From Chromera velia (taxonomy: Eukaryota; Sar; Chromeraceae), in the NCBI GenBank assembly GCA_018398765.1, contig JAHBMJ010002809.1, positions 67,178-95,283 on the forward strand: a stretch of DNA of 28,106 bases, written 5' to 3'. The notes under the pieces were generated by a model. The model was not told the DNA's origin and ran no database searches. It worked only from the letters and a program-made list of their open reading frames with translations. This document shows, piece by piece, positions 20,087-28,106 of this stretch; position 1 is the first letter of the stretch; each line of letters begins with the position of its first letter. A program made the position numbers and the translations under genes.

Positions 20087-20158
20087 CAAGGATGCGCGAA
20101 AGTTTAGCACAATCTTTATGTCAAGGATGCGCGAAAGTTTAGCACAATTAATCTTTAT
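20087..20158. repeat. 35-bp tandem duplication
   Basis: caaggatgcgcgaaagttta onward at 20087-20121 is repeated at 20122-20158 with a small insertion in the second copy. Confidence 0.95.
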
Positions 20159-20257
20159 GCACGCGAGCTGTATTATGTATCACTTGAACGACACACGTCA
20201 GTGGTTCGCCCAAGCGACAAATGTGCGGGAGAGACGAAGAACTTTATTGGACGCAAA

Positions 20258-22590
20258 TTAAAGGGGGAAAGGAATAAAGAGAAGAGGAATAAAAAAAAGA
20301 GAGAGAAAGACAGATAGAGAGACTGACACATGTCCGGGAGAGACGGCTCTGCCCTGCGGGTTGTCTGGAGACGGTGCTCGGCTCTCTTTCTCTTTTTCGG
20401 CTAGCTTCACAGTTTCCTTTTCGGGCTGCTCAGGGGGGGCGTCTGATGGCACGGGGCCGTCCAACACCCCCCACCCCCACAACTCTGCTCTCTGCGCTTT
20501 TCCCACCACATCATCGGTGTCCTCCTTCTCGTCCTCTTTCTCCCTCTCACTGTTCTTCTTTTCCCTGTCTCTGTGTGACTGAATTCCGGAAGCCTGGAGG
20601 GCCTTCGACTTCTCCGAACCTCCCGAGGCCCCAGATCCTCTGGATGCCCCTCTGAGTGTCTCTTGAAGGTCTTTGTCTTTCTTCTCCTCTCTGCCCGGAA
20701 TCGGAATCGGAAACTCAGAGTCCCTCGAGATCTCCTCTAGACGTCCGTACTGGTTGGGGAGCTTTGTGGAGGGAATCAACTGCAGTCGTGGATTTAGATC
20801 GGTTACTGTTTTTTTTTGCTTTGTCCCTTCGTTTGTCGTTATCTTCTGTTCCGTTCTTTCTTTTTCTTTTCTTTTCTCCACCCTCTTCAGAAAGCGAACA
20901 ATATTAAACAAAAGCGAGAAAGAACGAATGAAGTGAAACGGATTCGCGTCCACAGATGATTTCGCACATCAATTTACTCATCTTTTCTTTTTCTTTTAGA
21001 GTTTATCTTGGTTTGAGTGATTCTTGTTTCGGCTTCGTGATTTGACCCTCACGCAACTGTCTACAGATGCGTGTAGATTCTTCACGTGTATGCAAACGTA
21101 TCTGCGGACCAACCTGTCTAGGCCTGGGAGACTGCGACCTCGGCTGGTCGTGTCTCTGGGGTCTGGGGTGCTTGGGGGCTCCGACATTTGCGTCTGGCCT
21201 GTCCTTGTCGATGTCTTTCCGGGACATTCTGTGCATGTTCGCTTTCACGGGCCCGTAGTACTCGTAAGTCATGCCGGGCGCCTTGTAGAGAGAGTTCGGG
21301 TCCGCCCCCTTCTTTCCCAGGGCGTCAAGTGGGGATTTCTTTCTGGAATGAAAGAAATAAGGGGGGGAATGGAGAGACAGAGGCACACACGCAAATACAT
21401 GCATAGAGTCATGCACACAAACTACATGCAGATGCAAAGGCCGTCAAATGTGGACGTCTTGTTGAAGAGAAAGACAGACACAGGCACAGATGTACTTTCG
21501 TGCTTTTACTAAGAAGACATATATATCGAAATCAATGTACGCATAAGCACACCAGTACAGACCTAGGGCGTCATCGATGTACCCACCCACTCGGCCCCAA
21601 CTCAAAGGAGAGATGAGTTGCAGAAAGAAACAGCGGAAAGAGAGGGAATCCAGTACATTCATCTATTTGCGTTCAAATGAAGACATACAGACAGGCCCAC
21701 GTACCTGAACGCATCTTCGTCATTCGGGTCCGTGAGGAAGGAGACGTTCGCGAAGGGAGGGGGTTCGTTGGGGAGAACGGGGAGGGAGACCGGGTTGGGC
21801 CGAGCTACCGGCTGGAGGTCACTTCGAACGATTGCTGCATGGAGGGACGGAGAATTTAGATGCTGCATGGAGGGATGGAGAATTTGGATGCTGCAGAGGA
21901 GCCCTTTAATTGGTGCATGCAAAGATCCAAACATAGAAGCAGCATTTCAAAGTGTGATCAAATGTGTATGTGTTCGGATGGATTGGTTTGCACCTCTTTG
22001 GAGAGTATTTTCTCTCCTTATTTTTCCCGTGTTTTCTTCTCCTCAGTCTTTTTACCCGTCTTCCTTCCTTTCTGATTTCATTCGGGGGTTCTATTCAGGA
22101 AATGTCTTTCCCAAAGCCCCCTTCTCTACACCACACCGTGTGCCTTCCTAACTCTCATTTCCTGGCAAGAAAAGAAACGGGGGAGAAGAAAATAAGAAGG
22201 AATCAAGAAAAGAGAGAAAAAAAAGGATTCATCAGCACCCGACCTTCCCATCCCTTCAATCTCTCATTTGCCTTCTCCTCTGGCTTCGTGTATTTCTTCA
22301 CGAAAGGGTCAATAGAGCGGGGGGCGCTCTTGATCACCCTGCAGGGAGGGATGGAGGGCAAGGAAGTTTATGCCTTCATTTTCAAACAGCAAGAATTCTG
22401 TATGTATGAAAATAAATGAATTCGCGAACGGGTCAATGGAGCGGGGGTCGCTCTTGATCACCCTCTGGGAAGGGAGGGAGGGAGGGCAAAACGAACATAC
22501 ATGACGTCAGCAAACATTGATTCCTGTAGGAGGGACAGGTACGTGTGAGTGATGGTAAATCGAAGTGGAGGATCCAATGGGTAAAGAAAG

Positions 22591-22658
<68 letters not shown>

Positions 22659-23404
22659 CGGCGCAGCGGAAAAGAGTCCATCGAATTCTTTCCACTGACG
22701 ATGCACTGACTTCTCGATGTACTTCTCATAGGGAAAAGAACCGTCGAGGCGGTCGGTGTCCTCCACTGCTAAGTTGTGCATCAAGCTCTGTGTGGCTCTT
22801 TGGACATCTACCTGCATGCATGCATATGTACATGTACACACATACATACATATATTAATATATGCATGCCAGGGAGGTGGAAATGGAGCCATGCATCGGT
22901 TTCGGGTCTGTGGGGGGCAATCAGGGTGGGTGTGAAGGGTGCACCCAGTCACTCTCTTTCGTTTATCTTGTCTGAACACTCAATCTGCGAATACAAATCT
23001 ACGTGCGTGCGTCGAGTAGAAATGACTGCGTGCGCTGCGTAGTATTTGGGCGAGTCCTTGAGTACATGTATGCGTCAAATCGAAGGTGCTTCGAGCGAAA
23101 ACGCAAATTGGGCAAGAGGAGAAGCAGAAAGAAATCTGGGAAAGCATGCAAACGATCGAAGAAAAAAAAGAGAAAGTCGAATTCACACCAGCAGGTCTCT
23201 CTCTGTCTTGCATTGGTGTTTTTTCTTCTGTTTTCTTCCGATCTATCTATCTTTTTCTTTCTGCTAGACTCCCCCTCCCTCGCGTGTGAATGAGGAACCC
23301 TCTCTCTGACCTACCTCTCTATTTTTGTAATTCAGCAAAGCCGCCAGGAAGTCAAGAGGGAAACGCCCACACATTTTCGGATCGTACAGCTGGGCAGCCC
23401 GCAT
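20258..23404 (-). CDS. Middle exon block of the WW locus, charged scaffold-like protein
   Basis: Six minus-strand exons chain in phase: 23404-23315 (MRAAQLYDPKMCGRFPLDFL), 22811-22657 (VDVQRATQSLMHNLAVEDTD), 22338-22244 (VIKSAPRSIDPFVKKYTKP), 21834-21705 (Pro-rich, VSFLTDPNDEDAF), 21342-21114 (KKSPLDALGKKGADPNSLY and MTYEYYGPVKANMHRMSRKD) and 20884 leftward. The last is a long Lys/Glu/Ser-rich stretch open to a TAA at 20258. Junction phases are 0, 2, 1, 2, 0, each matching. Donors are GTAGGT, GTGTGT (inside a GT run), GTCGGG, GTACGT and GTTGGT. I recognise no domain; the end part is disordered and charged. The exon from 20884 must end somewhere before 20258 if it joins the WW block, but I cannot place that donor. 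The first ATG (23404) directly follows an acceptor-like cag, so it could be a start or an internal exon boundary. Probably the same gene as the blocks on either side. Confidence 0.6.
21833..21898 (-). repeat. Tandem 28-bp repeat carrying three copies of a splice acceptor
   Basis: tgctgcatggagggacggag... at 21833-21860 is repeated at 21861-21888 with two substitutions and partly again from 21889. On the coding strand each unit ends ctccatgcag or ctgcag, so three acceptor-like sites stand in a row 28 bases apart before the exon at 21834. Confidence 0.9.
22425..22488 (-). pseudogene. Decayed duplicate of the 5' edge of exon 22338-22244
   Basis: On the minus strand this piece reads a second acceptor-like sequence and VIKSDPRSIDPF, matching VIKSAPRSIDPF of the real exon about 123 bases further on. 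Similarity includes the intron side (GGGAGGG, GGGCAA). It stops abruptly after the Phe codon and has no donor, so it is an exon-edge duplication and not a usable exon. Confidence 0.75.
22589..22656 (-). repeat. (CA)n microsatellite at an intron donor
   Basis: The run is GT on the coding strand and begins at the exon boundary at 22657; any of several GT dinucleotides could be the donor. Confidence 0.95.
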
Positions 23405-24188
23405 CTGCATGATGAAGTCAAGATGGAGGGATGACACGCGGTGAAAAAATGCAACTAAAAAGCGGGTGCAAACAGAATGGTACACACAGACACACACATA
23501 CCTTTGTACATGCATACGTATACATGCACACATACATCTTACGGTGTGTGCAGCTTTAACGTGACGATCAGTGTGGCTAAAAATGTTAATATTACAGAGG
23601 CACAGCCACCCTCAGGTGAGTGCCTTATTGGGTGTTCACTGAGGCAGCGGTACTTGAAAATCACGTGCACGCAGAATTTTTATGCGAATTACCGATACAT
23701 CTCAGGGCCTCGGATTTACCCGAGCTGCCCTCCGAGGACGCACAAACTCAATTCTCACACTTGCCTTCGGCTGCGAATCCGCGCGAACAAACTTGTACAT
23801 ACATACATACACGCAGGCATGTACAAATGTGAGTCACTGATCCCATGCAGAGATTTTGCAATGAACCATGATGCAGGCACAAATGCATGTGTGTCACCTT
23901 TTTGTCTGCTTCTGTCCCTCTGCCCCTGCTTCCCTCTCTGCCTCTTGTCTTCCTGTCTGACCATTCTGTCCTTCGATGGCACTGCGTTGTCCTTTTTCAG
24001 GGAGCTCATACTGTATGAAATTCTGTATGAATGAAAAAGTTTGTATGTATGAAAAAGAATAATGTATGAAAGTAAACACTGACCATTCTGTCCTTCGATG
24101 GCACTGCGTTGTCCGGACTTTGGAGGTTGTGGTTGAGAAGAATTCGGAAGATTTCGATGAATGAACACTCAACTGACACACCTGCACG

Positions 24189-24256
<68 letters not shown>

Positions 24257-24554
24257 CAGAACTACACTCATGACCAAATTAGAGATGCACGAGAACGGTG
24301 AAAGGTAGCGCTATTCCCCTGGGGAAAGACCGACGGGTTCGATAAAAGTTCTCTCTGCGGGTGTACGTAGACAGACAGCGGCTCATGCATTTATTTTATC
24401 TATTCTATTTTATTCTATTTATTTCTGTATGAACATAAATGCATGCGGGTGTACGTAGACAGAGAGACCCTGGAGAGTCTGACAGTTCCTGGTCTCTGAA
24501 GCTTCTTTCATTTAATCAGTGTATAGATACATGTATGGGCATGGATTCAATCTG
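23405..24554. other. Probable intron with 36-bp direct repeat and CA tract
   Basis: A 36-bp segment (ctgaccattctgtccttcga onward) occurs identically at 23957-23992 and 24079-24114. A (CA)n run lies at about 24193-24250. A missing exon may hide here, since the flanking exon phases do not match. Confidence 0.6.
24467..24507 (-). pseudogene. Decayed duplicate of the 3' edge of the EF-hand-like exon
   Basis: accctggagagtctgacagt... matches 24571-24610 (accccggagagcgtctgaca...) apart from several substitutions and a 2-base gap. On the minus strand the original reads FTDQELSDALRGQ; the copy has lost frame. It lies about 104 bases downstream on the coding strand. Confidence 0.7.
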
Positions 24555-24828
24555 TTATTCTTTCTTCTGACCCCGGAGAGCGTCTGACAGCTCCTGGTCG
24601 GTGAAGCACCCGTTGGCCCTGAGGAAGATTTCCTGTTGGAGTGGGTTCAGCTGTCCGTCGGAGTCGTCGTCCAAAAGGTCAAACTCACCCCTGCGGTCAA
24701 GTTGGTGGAGCATCTTTTCGACCGTCGCTCGAATAATGGGCAGGACAACACGAGAAAGGGCCATGTACACATGCAGAACGCGCGCGCGCGCACACACACT
24801 CACAAACACACACACCTCACGCACACCA

Positions 24829-24889
<61 letters not shown>

Positions 24890-24911
24890 CGCACGCACGC
24901 ACACACGCACG

Positions 24912-24948
<37 letters not shown>

Positions 24949-25386
24949 AGAAAGATAGAGAAGGGGAAGGAGATGGGGGGGGGATAGGGAAGGAGTGTGA
25001 CAAAGAGATGGAGAAAGGAGGGAAGATGAAGGCTTAGTGGACCCATAGACGGACAGATGCATGGATAAACAGACTCTTGCAGTGCGTTAGCCTTTCCGTA
25101 TTCTCTTTCCATGCTCTTCTCTGTTGTGTTCTCTTCCCTTCTCTTCGTCTCTTCACTGTTGGTTACTTTTCGGTTCCTGCTGTCCCTTCCTGAAGAACAT
25201 CTTCATGTTCGTCTGATACCCACACACGTACACGTAAACGGGTACACACACATGTATCCACCAATCTAGCTGATCTGATCCGATCTGTATGTTCTCGGCC
25301 ACTTACCGGACTCTGTGGTATTCGTGGAGGCTGAGGTCGACCTTGGGTGCCACGTCTATGACTGCAGTCTCTCCCTTTCCACTCAT
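24555..25386 (-). CDS. 5' exons of the WW locus, EF-hand-like
   Basis: Exon 25386-25307 starts with ATG (MSGKGETAVIDVAPKVDLSL, then HEYHRVR) and ends at a perfect GTAAGT donor, phase 2. The next recognisable exon lies at about 24752-24555 and reads LPIIRATVEKMLHQLDRRG, then FDLLDDDSDGQLNPLQQEIF and CFTDQELSDALRGQKKE. DDDSDGQLNPLQ fits an EF-hand calcium loop (D-x-D-x-D-G-x-L) but has Gln instead of Glu at position 12, so calcium binding may be weak. The acceptor of this exon is obscured by GT/GC repeats and no simple choice fits phase 2. The exon either ends at the TAA at 24555 (a separate small EF-hand protein) or at a GTCAGA donor at 24571 and continues to 23404. The frame also stays open upstream of 25386 to about 25476, so a longer N-terminus is possible. 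Confidence 0.55.
24780..24946 (-). repeat. Compound CG/CA/CT/CGCA microsatellite
   Basis: Runs of CGCG, CACA, CTCT, CACA, CGCACGCA and CACA in series, GT/AG on the coding strand, directly upstream of the EF-hand-like exon. Translated Cys-Val and His-Thr frames here are artefacts. Confidence 0.95.
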
Positions 25387-26108
25387 TGTGTCTTCGACTT
25401 CTTTTTTCCCTTCTGCGTTTTTCTTTGACGGCCAGGTGGCCTCCGTCTCGCTCAGTCTGTTGACACCTCAAGGAGTATATATATATGCTGTCTTTTTCAC
25501 TCGGGCTGTTCTCCTTGCCTTCGTTCGGCCCGCATGTCCTGGAAGGAGAAACGTTGAAAAACAGGCTGAAACTGAAGACTTGCGTTGCTGAAGTGTATGA
25601 AAAGAGGTCCCGCCAGATACAAACTAAAGTTCATTCGATCAGTGTATGTATGTGCAAATAAAAAAAGATGTGTGTTTTTGATCTGACAGCTATACCACGG
25701 GAGCCGGTTGGGGACACTGGGGCTGGGGCCGCCGCCCGTAATAGCCCCTGTCAAAATCTCAGCCCCAAGCCGGGCCAAGCGGCCGATTAGTTCGAAATGC
25801 TGTAATAGCCCCTGTCAAAATCTCAGCCCCAAGTGGCCGATTCTAGTTCCGCGCCCGTGAACATCCTAGCTCAATTGCGAGGGCGAAGATTGATCAGCCA
25901 CGGGTTAAGTGACGGTTATGAGACGGTTGGACAGTTTGTGCATCTTCTTCTCACCATACATTCTTTCTTTGCAGGTCACTCCTGGAATGCTAAAGGCTTC
26001 TGCCTTCTCTTCATCTCTTCCCTTCTTTCAGTGGTGCAATTCTGCACGTACATCCTTGTTTTATGTATTGACTAAGTGTGATACACAAAGAAGAGCTAGT
26101 GACAAGCC
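25387..26108. promoter_or_regulatory. Divergent intergenic region with 32-bp direct repeat
   Basis: Lies between the leftward WW locus (ATG 25386) and the rightward membrane-protein gene (ATG 26109). An exact 32-bp repeat (gtaatagcccctgtcaaaat onward) stands at 25738-25769 and 25802-25833; both copies are followed by a related ggccgatt segment. Divergent promoter use is inferred from position. Upstream untranslated exons are possible (acceptor-like ctttgcag at 25975). Confidence 0.45.
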
Positions 26109-28106
26109 ATGCAGGTGAATGTCGAGCGCGGCTGGCAGGATGCAGTCCACATCTATGCCGACCGTGGGTGCGGTGGGAGCTTTCCTCAGTCGACGCCCCC
26201 ACAGCTGAGGACTCTGGTAAGTGTTTCTGGGACACCATCCTTCGAAGCAAGCCGTCTCGTTCTCGCTTTTACCGACTTGCGTTTCCCTCACCCCCTCTCC
26301 CCCCTCCCTACTCTCCTTTCTGGAGGGAGACGGTGAAGGTCTACAACAGGCCTATCTGGTACATCTGGCTCCTCTTCCTCTTGGCTTTTGCCCTCTTTAC
26401 CGGGGGGGTGATCGGCGGGATGAATGCGCAGCACCAGAAATCCGTCGCAGAGATGCGGCAGAGATTCGACCGGCGGCATCTCCAGACCTCAGGGGAGACC
26501 TGTGACTGCTCCTGCTGTCCTCTCAGTGGCTCAGGCTCGTGTTTTTCCCGGGGCACAGCCACCCCCAACCGCGGTTTTTCTTGCAGTAGCGTTACATGTG
26601 CCTTCGGTGCGAGCGGGGGGCGCTGTCCGATGGGGTACTCTCCAAGAGCAAGCAGCCGCGGCGGCACATCTGTCCCTTTCCCCACCACACGACCCCCCCG
26701 ACCTCGGCCTTCCCCCACTCCTGCCCCCCCAGTGACGTGTGACTGCTACTGCTGTCGTGGTCCCAGTTCTGGCGACTGTTTCCGCTCAGGCACAGCCACC
26801 ATCAGGGCCGGCCGCTCTTGCACAAGCACCTGGGGCGAGTCTGCGTGCACATTCGAGTCCTCCGCAGGGTCATGCCCCACGTTCTACAGATCGGAGGCAC
26901 GGGCCCTGGGAACGGGGCCGCCCCCCGTTGCCACTACTCCCCAACCCGACCCCCCTACTACCCGCACCACCCAAGAACCACCAACCACCACTGAGCCAAC
27001 GACCCCTGAGCCGACCACAACCTCATCAACAACACGTGCAACAAAAATCTCCACTGCAAGCAGCTCGGGCCCCGACCCAGCCGCCGTGTTTGCCGGTTGC
27101 CTGGTTCCTGCGGGCTTCCTTCTAGTTCTGGGAATCGTGCTTCTCTGGCTTAGGGTCCCGGCGGTGGACCGTCACTTTGAGAGAGTCTCCATCAGCCTCT
27201 GGAGGGGGTGTCTGGCCTACGAGAAGGGGAGGCACGTGCGGACTGACAGGAGATGGAACACAGCAACCATATGGTCAGCAAAGAATCCCCCCCGCTGCCT
27301 GTTTGTCTGCGTGCCTCCCTGCAGAGCGCTTTGCACGTGCGCAGTTTGCATGTGAGGGGGCTCTTACCTTCCCTCGGTGGGTGGGTGCGAATTGAGTGAC
27401 GGGGCAGTGCATGGGGGGGCATGGGGGGGAAGGGCCTAGAAGGAGCTAGATAGAGGGTTAATTCCCAGGAGAGAGGCCCGGCAGAGGAAGCACGTGCGTG
27501 CAAGGACAATTGAAAACAGAGGCGGAAAAGAAAACAAACGAGATGCATGAAAGGGGTGGCCCAGTGCTTGAGTCATGCCTATTGAAGAGCGTTTGTGGTC
27601 CCTGTAATCTGATGGGTCGGATGTGCGCGTTTTGAAAGCATACATCAACCCACCTGCCTACCTACCTCTACCTACATGCTTGTAACCTTGTGTGTTCCTT
27701 TTGATCTCATCTGTCTGGCCGAACGCCTCCGGCCCTCTCTCACTCACTGCAGGTACACACGGGACAAACTGATAGTCAACGTGAATAAGTTGGAGCTGCT
27801 CGGGGGACTCTTCCATCACGGTGGCCGCCCCCACACTGCTGGAGTCCCCATGAAGAGACCTGAGACGGTACCTGCAGCAGCAGGACACGGGGGACCCCTT
27901 CCCCCATCAATATTCGTTTCCCCCCCCAGCGGTGCGTCTCCGCCTCAACCTCTCCCAACCAGGCGTGCAAACACGGCCGCAGCAGCTGCAGGCGTCTCTT
28001 TCAATACCTCCAGTGCAGTCACCGCAGCAGATCCAGGAGGAGCCTCGGGCCCCTCCTCCCCCGGATCCCTCTCAGTCCGCCTCCCGCCCACTCCCCCCCC
28101 CCCCCC
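26109..28106 (+). CDS. Two-pass membrane protein with tandem eight-Cys domains, 3' partial
   Basis: Model: exon 1 26109-26216 (36 codons, donor GTAAGT, in-frame stops just upstream of the ATG). Exon 2 is 26330-27351 (phase 0, acceptor after a long pyrimidine tract). Exon 3 starts at 27753 (phase 2; donor GTGAGG, acceptor ctcactgcag) and is open to the window edge. Residues about 44-67 are a membrane helix (WYIWLLFLLAFALF). Two Cys-rich repeats span about 94-139 and 173-222, both C-D-C-x-C-C-x7-C-F-x2-G-T-A-T-x3-G-x-S-C ... C-x-F ... C-P-x2-Y. A Thr/Pro-rich, mucin-like stalk follows, then a second membrane helix (about 287-309) and a tail. Exon 3 encodes a Pro/Ala/Ser-rich tail (DKLIVNVNKLELLGG first). 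The repeats would face outside, or a vacuole lumen, with disulfides and O-glycosylated stalk, suggesting a surface or adhesion role; this is inference. Without the 27352 intron the protein would stop at 27355. Confidence 0.7.
26501..26638 (+). other. Eight-Cys module, copy 1
   Basis: Begins CDCSCC, then CFSRGTATPNRGFSC, and ends RCPMGY. Eight cysteines, spacing matching copy 2 in the first half and two to four residues shorter in the second half. Confidence 0.8.
26738..26887 (+). other. Eight-Cys module, copy 2
   Basis: Begins CDCYCC, then CFRSGTATIRAGRSC, and ends SCPTFY. All eight cysteines and the GTAT core are kept while intervening residues differ, which indicates selection on the fold. 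Confidence 0.8.
27352..27752 (+). other. Probable intron of the membrane-protein gene
   Basis: Bounded by GTGAGG and ctcactgcag. G-rich, with no coding character. Earlier possible donors (27208, 27274) give the same phase, so the exact 5' end is not certain. Confidence 0.5.
28091..28106. other. Window ends in poly-C
   Basis: The sequence terminates in a C homopolymer inside exon 3, like the flanks of the internal gap, so this may be a contig end. The last Pro codons are unreliable. Confidence 0.7.

Noticed and set aside
24555-25112. 185-codon continuous minus-strand frame
   Set aside because: Only the last ~65 codons look coding; the upstream Cys-Val and Arg-Glu stretch is GT/AG microsatellite in an intron.

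Overview
The window looks like nuclear DNA of a protist with large introns and very many microsatellites. Every credible gene is split by GT-AG introns, whose phases match wherever a junction can be resolved. One gene encodes a cyclophilin behind a signal peptide and an Ala-Phe motif, the usual entry tag for a complex (secondary, red-type) plastid. This fits an alveolate or stramenopile alga; a chromerid such as Chromera velia is my best guess. That is an inference, not an identification. The window contains a 76-N assembly gap between poly-C runs and ends in poly-C.

Layout: (1) 1-3.1 kb is AT-rich, microsatellite-laden DNA with no gene I can support. (2) 3.2-9.16 kb holds a series of minus-strand exon candidates. 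They include a Gln-rich heptad coiled coil, a C2-like fragment and a two-exon 5' end, and could be one long gene read leftward from 9157; several carry an in-frame stop or an unresolved junction. (3) 9.16-9.55 kb is a CpG-rich divergent promoter. (4) 9551-12311 is the four-exon, probably plastid-targeted cyclophilin (plus strand). (5) 12.3-15.6 kb is intergenic, with hairpins built on a GGTTACC/GGTAATC word and a diverged 231-bp tandem repeat, possibly a non-autonomous transposon. (6) 15.6-25.39 kb is a long, intron-rich minus-strand locus. It contains an EF-hand-like exon, a charged middle part and two WW domains of the CEP164 type (second Trp followed by HPLEHFFR). Exon phases chain perfectly within 23404-20884 and within 19925-16180; three links remain open. 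(7) 25.39-26.11 kb is a second divergent intergenic region with a 32-bp direct repeat. (8) From 26109 to the right end, a plus-strand gene encodes a two-pass membrane protein whose extracellular loop holds two copies of an eight-cysteine module that I do not recognise, followed by a Thr/Pro-rich stalk.

The genes form two divergent pairs (cyclophilin with the 3-9 kb unit; membrane protein with the WW locus). No functional link between them is visible. The most unusual signals are the eight-Cys repeat, two WW domains each cut by an intron immediately before the second Trp, repeated local duplication of splice-junction segments, and a Gln-heptad frame interrupted by two TAA codons that short introns could remove.
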